DNA of 64,000 bases from Ruegeria sediminis. Its GTDB lineage: Bacteria > Pseudomonadota > Alphaproteobacteria > Rhodobacterales > Rhodobacteraceae. Shown in pieces: positions 61,075 to 64,000 of the stretch; the stretch's first letter is position 1, and every line of letters begins with the position of its first letter. The position numbers were made by a program, and so were the translations under genes. Below the pieces are notes generated by a model. It saw only the letters and a program-made list of their open reading frames with translations, did no database searches and was not told the DNA's origin. The stretch spans positions 248,001 through 312,000 of the forward strand of contig NZ_VCPD01000003.1 in the NCBI RefSeq assembly GCF_005938215.1, written 5' to 3'.

Positions 61075-62067
61075 GTGACGGGAAACACTGCGCCGCTCAT
61101 TCAGGTTTCAACCATGGCTCCATTTCTGCAAGCTGTGGAGAGAGCAGGATTATCCGCGATCGACCTCGGCGCTTCGGTTGGAATCACACCGGAAATGCTT
61201 TCCGATCCGTCAGCGCTCGCTCCGGCAAACTCCATCTATCGCTTTGCTGAGTTGGCGTCAGATGTGATGGGAGAGCCGCATCTCGGAGTCAAACTTGGAT
61301 TGGACCCGGAAATCACCCAGTGGCCGGTGGTCGCCGATGCTTTTTTGAACTCGAGTGTTATGGTCGAGTTTTTTGCCCGATTTCTTCTCGATGCGCAGAA
61401 GTTCACGACAAAGGTGGACTTTCGCCTCCAGCTTGGCGGCGAGGTGTCTTGGTTCGAGAGAGATCGCGGTTTCGCGCCAAGTCAAATGCCGGCCCAGATT
61501 GATGCCTTCTCCGTCGGATTGTTCGTAAACCTTTTCCGAGAGGCGCTCGGCGACCGCTGGCAAGGTGCGAAGATGACGTTTCGGGTCTGCGACCCAGAGG
61601 TCGCACGGATTAAGGCAATCGGGAATTGTGCGCTCGCCAAAAGCGACGCACGAACACTTGCATTCTCTTTTCCGTCGGAGTGGCTCGTATTGCCCCTGCA
61701 GCGTCAGCAAAGCACCGAGGCCGCGACAAGGACCCCCAAACCGCCGTCAGACGCGTTGATCGCCGCAATCCGTTCCAACATCCGTCTGAACCTCGCCAAT
61801 CCCGAGTTTGGTGTGCCTTACCTCGTTGAACAAATGGGGTTCAATCGAAGATCGGTACAGAAGTACCTGCGCGAGCGCGGTTCAGGCCTCGCCGATCTAA
61901 TCGAAGAAGAACGAAGGAAGCTTGCTTTCAACCTGCTCGAGCAGACTGACCAATCTCTTGAAGAAATCTCCCAGGCGCTCGGCTATACGGACGTGTCCAA
62001 TTTCTCACGCGCCTTCCGCCGCTGGAGCGGCGTTGCACCGTCCAACTGGCGCGAAGGCTGGCGGTGA
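61075..62067 (+). CDS. AraC-family transcriptional regulator
   Basis: A 330-residue regulator of the type with an N-terminal arabinose-binding-like DUF (OruR/ArgR subtype; LSAIDLGASVGITPEMLSDP, SIYRFAELASDVMGEPHLGV) and a C-terminal double HTH (VPYLVEQMGFNRRSVQKYLR; SLEEISQALGYTDVSNFSRA, FRRWSGVAPSNWRE). The GTG start follows CCGGAGAAACAT. It is divergent from the amidohydrolase operon across 165 bp and is the natural candidate for its control. Confidence 0.9.
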   Translation: MTGNTAPLIQVSTMAPFLQAVERAGLSAIDLGASVGITPEMLSDPSALAPANSIYRFAELASDVMGEPHLGVKLGLDPEITQWPVVADAFLNSSVMVEFFARFLLDAQKFTTKVDFRLQLGGEVSWFERDRGFAPSQMPAQIDAFSVGLFVNLFREALGDRWQGAKMTFRVCDPEVARIKAIGNCALAKSDARTLAFSFPSEWLVLPLQRQQSTEAATRTPKPPSDALIAAIRSNIRLNLANPEFGVPYLVEQMGFNRRSVQKYLRERGSGLADLIEEERRKLAFNLLEQTDQSLEEISQALGYTDVSNFSRAFRRWSGVAPSNWREGWR

Positions 62068-62946
62068 CTCTGGCGTCGCTGCCGCATTGCCCCAAACTGC
62101 TCCCCAGATTTCTGATTGGTAGAAGATCTTGCCTGTATCCTGCGCAACCAAGACAGATGTCGAGGACCAAAGGTCTGCATTGCACAAAACGCGAAAGGAA
62201 CAAGCCAACCGCAGCGAACGACCGGTTTCCGCCCTGCTTGTGGCATACGCGGCAAAAACCGTCGGTTGGGTCCTTCCTGAGTCCTTCCCTCGTGTGGGCA
62301 ATTCGCGCCCCGTGACCTCGGTGTGTCGCGTGCCAATGCAGGGTTGAGGATAAGGTTGTTGTTGTTGAATTGGCGACCTGCAATCAACTTCCAGAAAAAA
62401 GTCATTGGATCATAATGGGGGAGGGGGTGGGGCAAATCCCTGAAACCGCCCAAGCACCAAACCCGTCTCTACCCCCACGCGCAGATCTTTTTTTCCCGTG
62501 ATGGTCGAGTTTTCGAGCAAGTCGAGGATAACAAAAAAAATTTGTTGGTCGTATCTGGTTTAGTTGGCGAGGGACGAGGAGTAGAAGAATATTACCTATA
62601 TTATAGTGGCTTATGCGGTTGGTTGGCTTGCGGATGTCACTGGTTTCTCACCCAATTGGGGCGTGAGGAGATTCGAGCTGTTTTGGGAATCATTTTTCCC
62701 GACAGTCGATTGCCGAGTGTTCAGCCCCAGCTGAGTGGTCGAGTTTGATTGTTATCGCATGACCAAGCCCTTGGTCCATCGCGACGACGGTTTCCGGCGC
62801 AATCGTGAACCTCCCTGGCCTTAGCTCAGGGCACTATGTGGTCGTTTGGTGTTGTGTTCTTCAAAAATCCGTCGATCAAGATTTGTGCTTCTACAGACTG
62901 ATTTGCAACAGCTTGAGGTTGAATGTGCCAACGCCGTGTTGTGAGG
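62068..62946. other. 879-bp stretch without a convincing gene
   Basis: No frame here has domain similarity or a good ribosome-binding site. The middle carries low-complexity tracts (GGGGGAGGGGGTGGGG at about 62416, TTTTTTT at about 62489, AAAAAAAATTTG at about 62533). The string TGGTCGAGTTT occurs at about 62503 and 62737 and once inside the AraC gene. A decayed mobile-element region is possible. Confidence 0.45.
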
Positions 62947-63588
62947 TCAAAGCGCCTGAAACTGATTGGTCTCCGGATCGAATGCCATCAAAGTGCCGCC
63001 ACCGAGATCCTGCCAAATGCCATGCAGACGTAGACCCCGATCTGCAACAGCGCTTGCAACATTGGGGTAGGTCATGAGGTTCTCCAGCGACGTCATCACG
63101 CTGATGAACTCCAGTGCGCGCACCCGGGCTTGTGGCGATGAAAGCCCTTCTACGCGATGGAATTCATCGCCCACGATCTTCAACCAAGTCGAAAGCGCAG
63201 GAGTGACGCTGATTGAGTTGGGATCCACGGCCAGATCATGACAGGCCTTGATGCCCCCGCATTGTGAATGACCAGCAATGACTATGTGACTGATTTCCAG
63301 GACATCAACGGCATAATCGATGGCAGCGACCGTGCCATGGTGGCCCCCTTCATCGTGGAACTTCGGAACGAGGTTGGCTATGTTGCGGTGCACAAAGATA
63401 TCACCCGGGTCCGCATCGAAGATCTTCGAAGTCTGGACACGGCTGTCACAACATCCGATGGCAAAGACCCTTGGGGTTTGACCATGATCGGCAAGCTCAC
63501 GGTACTTTTCACTGGCTTGATCGAAGTCGGTCGCCTTCCATCTTGCGTATCCCTCAATCAAGAACTCAGGCAATGCGCTTATTCCCAT
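62947..63588 (-). CDS. Beta-class carbonic anhydrase
   Basis: Interconverts CO2 and bicarbonate with zinc. The 213-residue protein has CCDSRV (first zinc Cys with the Asp-Arg dyad) and GHSQCGGI (zinc His and Cys), plus FVHRNIANLV and HHGTVAAIDYAV. It lacks a signal peptide, so it is cytoplasmic. It ends the minus-strand pair with the C45-like gene to its right, 19 bp apart, and could be co-transcribed with it. Confidence 0.95.
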   Translation of the reverse strand: MGISALPEFLIEGYARWKATDFDQASEKYRELADHGQTPRVFAIGCCDSRVQTSKIFDADPGDIFVHRNIANLVPKFHDEGGHHGTVAAIDYAVDVLEISHIVIAGHSQCGGIKACHDLAVDPNSISVTPALSTWLKIVGDEFHRVEGLSSPQARVRALEFISVMTSLENLMTYPNVASAVADRGLRLHGIWQDLGGGTLMAFDPETNQFQAL

Positions 63589-63607
63589 GATCTCCTCCTA
63601 AGGCCTG

Positions 63608-64000
63608 TCATTCCACACTCGAAAACCCATGCAAAAACCGGCTGGACGTCCTCGGTGCATCGGACAGCGCGACGGTTACAGTCATTTCCCGGAAGTCATC
63701 GAAGGACTGGCTGATCAGTTGGGTATCCCAGATGTAATCGACGTCGCCTGCGCGCGGTGACATCAGGCAGCTGTAGAGCGTGCCAAAGCCTCGGTTGTAA
63801 GCGTAAGATCGCAAGGGAGGCTTCTGGAAGCTCGCGAAGAGGTCTTGCGTGGTCGGGCGATGCGTTGCCTTTGACAGGTCCTCAAGGACCGACGCGCGCT
63901 CTTCTGAGCGCGCGAGCGCCACATAGGCCTCCCACCGTTTTGCGGATTGGTGATTGGTGGCATAGGGACGCTCCAACACCTTCGCGCGCGTGCCGGGCGC
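63608..64000 (-). CDS. C-terminal part of a C45-like acyltransferase/hydrolase (cut by window edge)
   Basis: The frame stays open to the window edge, so 130 residues of a longer protein are seen. The pattern YATNHQSAKRWEAYVALARS, then LSKATHRPTTQDLFASFQKP and FGTLYSCLMSPRAGDVDYIW resembles the C-terminal part of C45 autoproteolytic acyl-coenzyme A:6-aminopenicillanate acyltransferase/carcinine hydrolase-like proteins (ATNH, TLYS, W/Y-rich end). The catalytic N-terminal Cys would be outside the window. The assignment is by pattern and uncertain. Confidence 0.5.
   Translation of the reverse strand, partial: APGTRAKVLERPYATNHQSAKRWEAYVALARSEERASVLEDLSKATHRPTTQDLFASFQKPPLRSYAYNRGFGTLYSCLMSPRAGDVDYIWDTQLISQSFDDFREMTVTVALSDAPRTSSRFLHGFSSVE

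Noticed and set aside
62542..62748. 68-aa plus-strand frame
   Set aside because: Low-complexity surroundings, no ribosome-binding site, Trp/Cys/Gly-rich random look.
1..64000. CRISPR arrays, rRNA genes, IS transposases
   Set aside because: No regularly spaced repeats, no rRNA-like sequence and no transposase frame were seen on either strand.

Overview
The window reads as a chromosomal segment from a high-GC alphaproteobacterium, most probably a Rhodobacteraceae (Roseobacter-group) species. The evidence is the codon use, the lysC-ptsP adjacency, the zwf-edd-eda Entner-Doudoroff operon, an IalB-like periplasmic protein, the putA/Lrp (PutR-type) divergent pair, the metF/LysR divergent pair and a TAT-exported PhoX-family protein. 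The species assignment is inference.

Bases 1-47,700 are an ordinary, densely packed core region. From left to right it holds: the end of an M16 peptidase, an acetyltransferase, a metallo-beta-lactamase-fold protein and a GlcD-type FAD oxidase; a purine/MTA salvage group (apt, a LysE-type exporter, MTA phosphorylase) with two very small genes between; a SulP anion transporter; a CatB-type acetyltransferase coupled to a flavin reductase; EcsC, Nudix, DUF1178 and SDR proteins; aspartate kinase and PtsP; zwf-edd-eda behind a LacI-like palindrome; an MsbA-like ABC exporter; two PLP aminotransferases; an SMP-30-like protein; an enoyl-CoA hydratase; a BenE transporter; valS with a clear terminator; a DUF2235 hydrolase; a PaaI thioesterase; metF and its divergent LysR regulator; an inositol-phosphatase-family gene; a rhomboid protease; putA and its divergent Lrp regulator; two secreted proteins; phoX behind a good Pho box; and a TPR protein.

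At 47,715 the character changes. The 5' half of a tRNA-Gly(TCC) gene, with its promoter, stops inside the anticodon arm. It is followed by a tyrosine integrase, an unknown 237-aa protein, a 58-aa AlpA/MerR-like HTH protein, a DUF3987 replication-type ATPase and two small ORFs joined by ATGA overlaps. This looks like a very small integrative element (about 4.2 kb) with no capsid, conjugation or known defence gene. Its right end is not obvious, and no 3' tRNA half is visible in the window.

Bases 52,000-64,000 are looser and lower in GC, and look like accessory DNA. They hold a small membrane protein, a three-GAF class III nucleotide cyclase with a compositional break inside it, and a compact minus-strand operon. 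That operon has two paralogous 463-aa secreted amidohydrolases, a DUF3299 periplasmic protein and an OprB-like porin, and a divergent AraC-family regulator controls or flanks it. It suggests outer-membrane uptake coupled to periplasmic amide or peptide hydrolysis for an unknown substrate. The window ends with a gene-poor 0.9-kb stretch, a beta-carbonic anhydrase and the C-terminal part of a C45-like acyltransferase/hydrolase.
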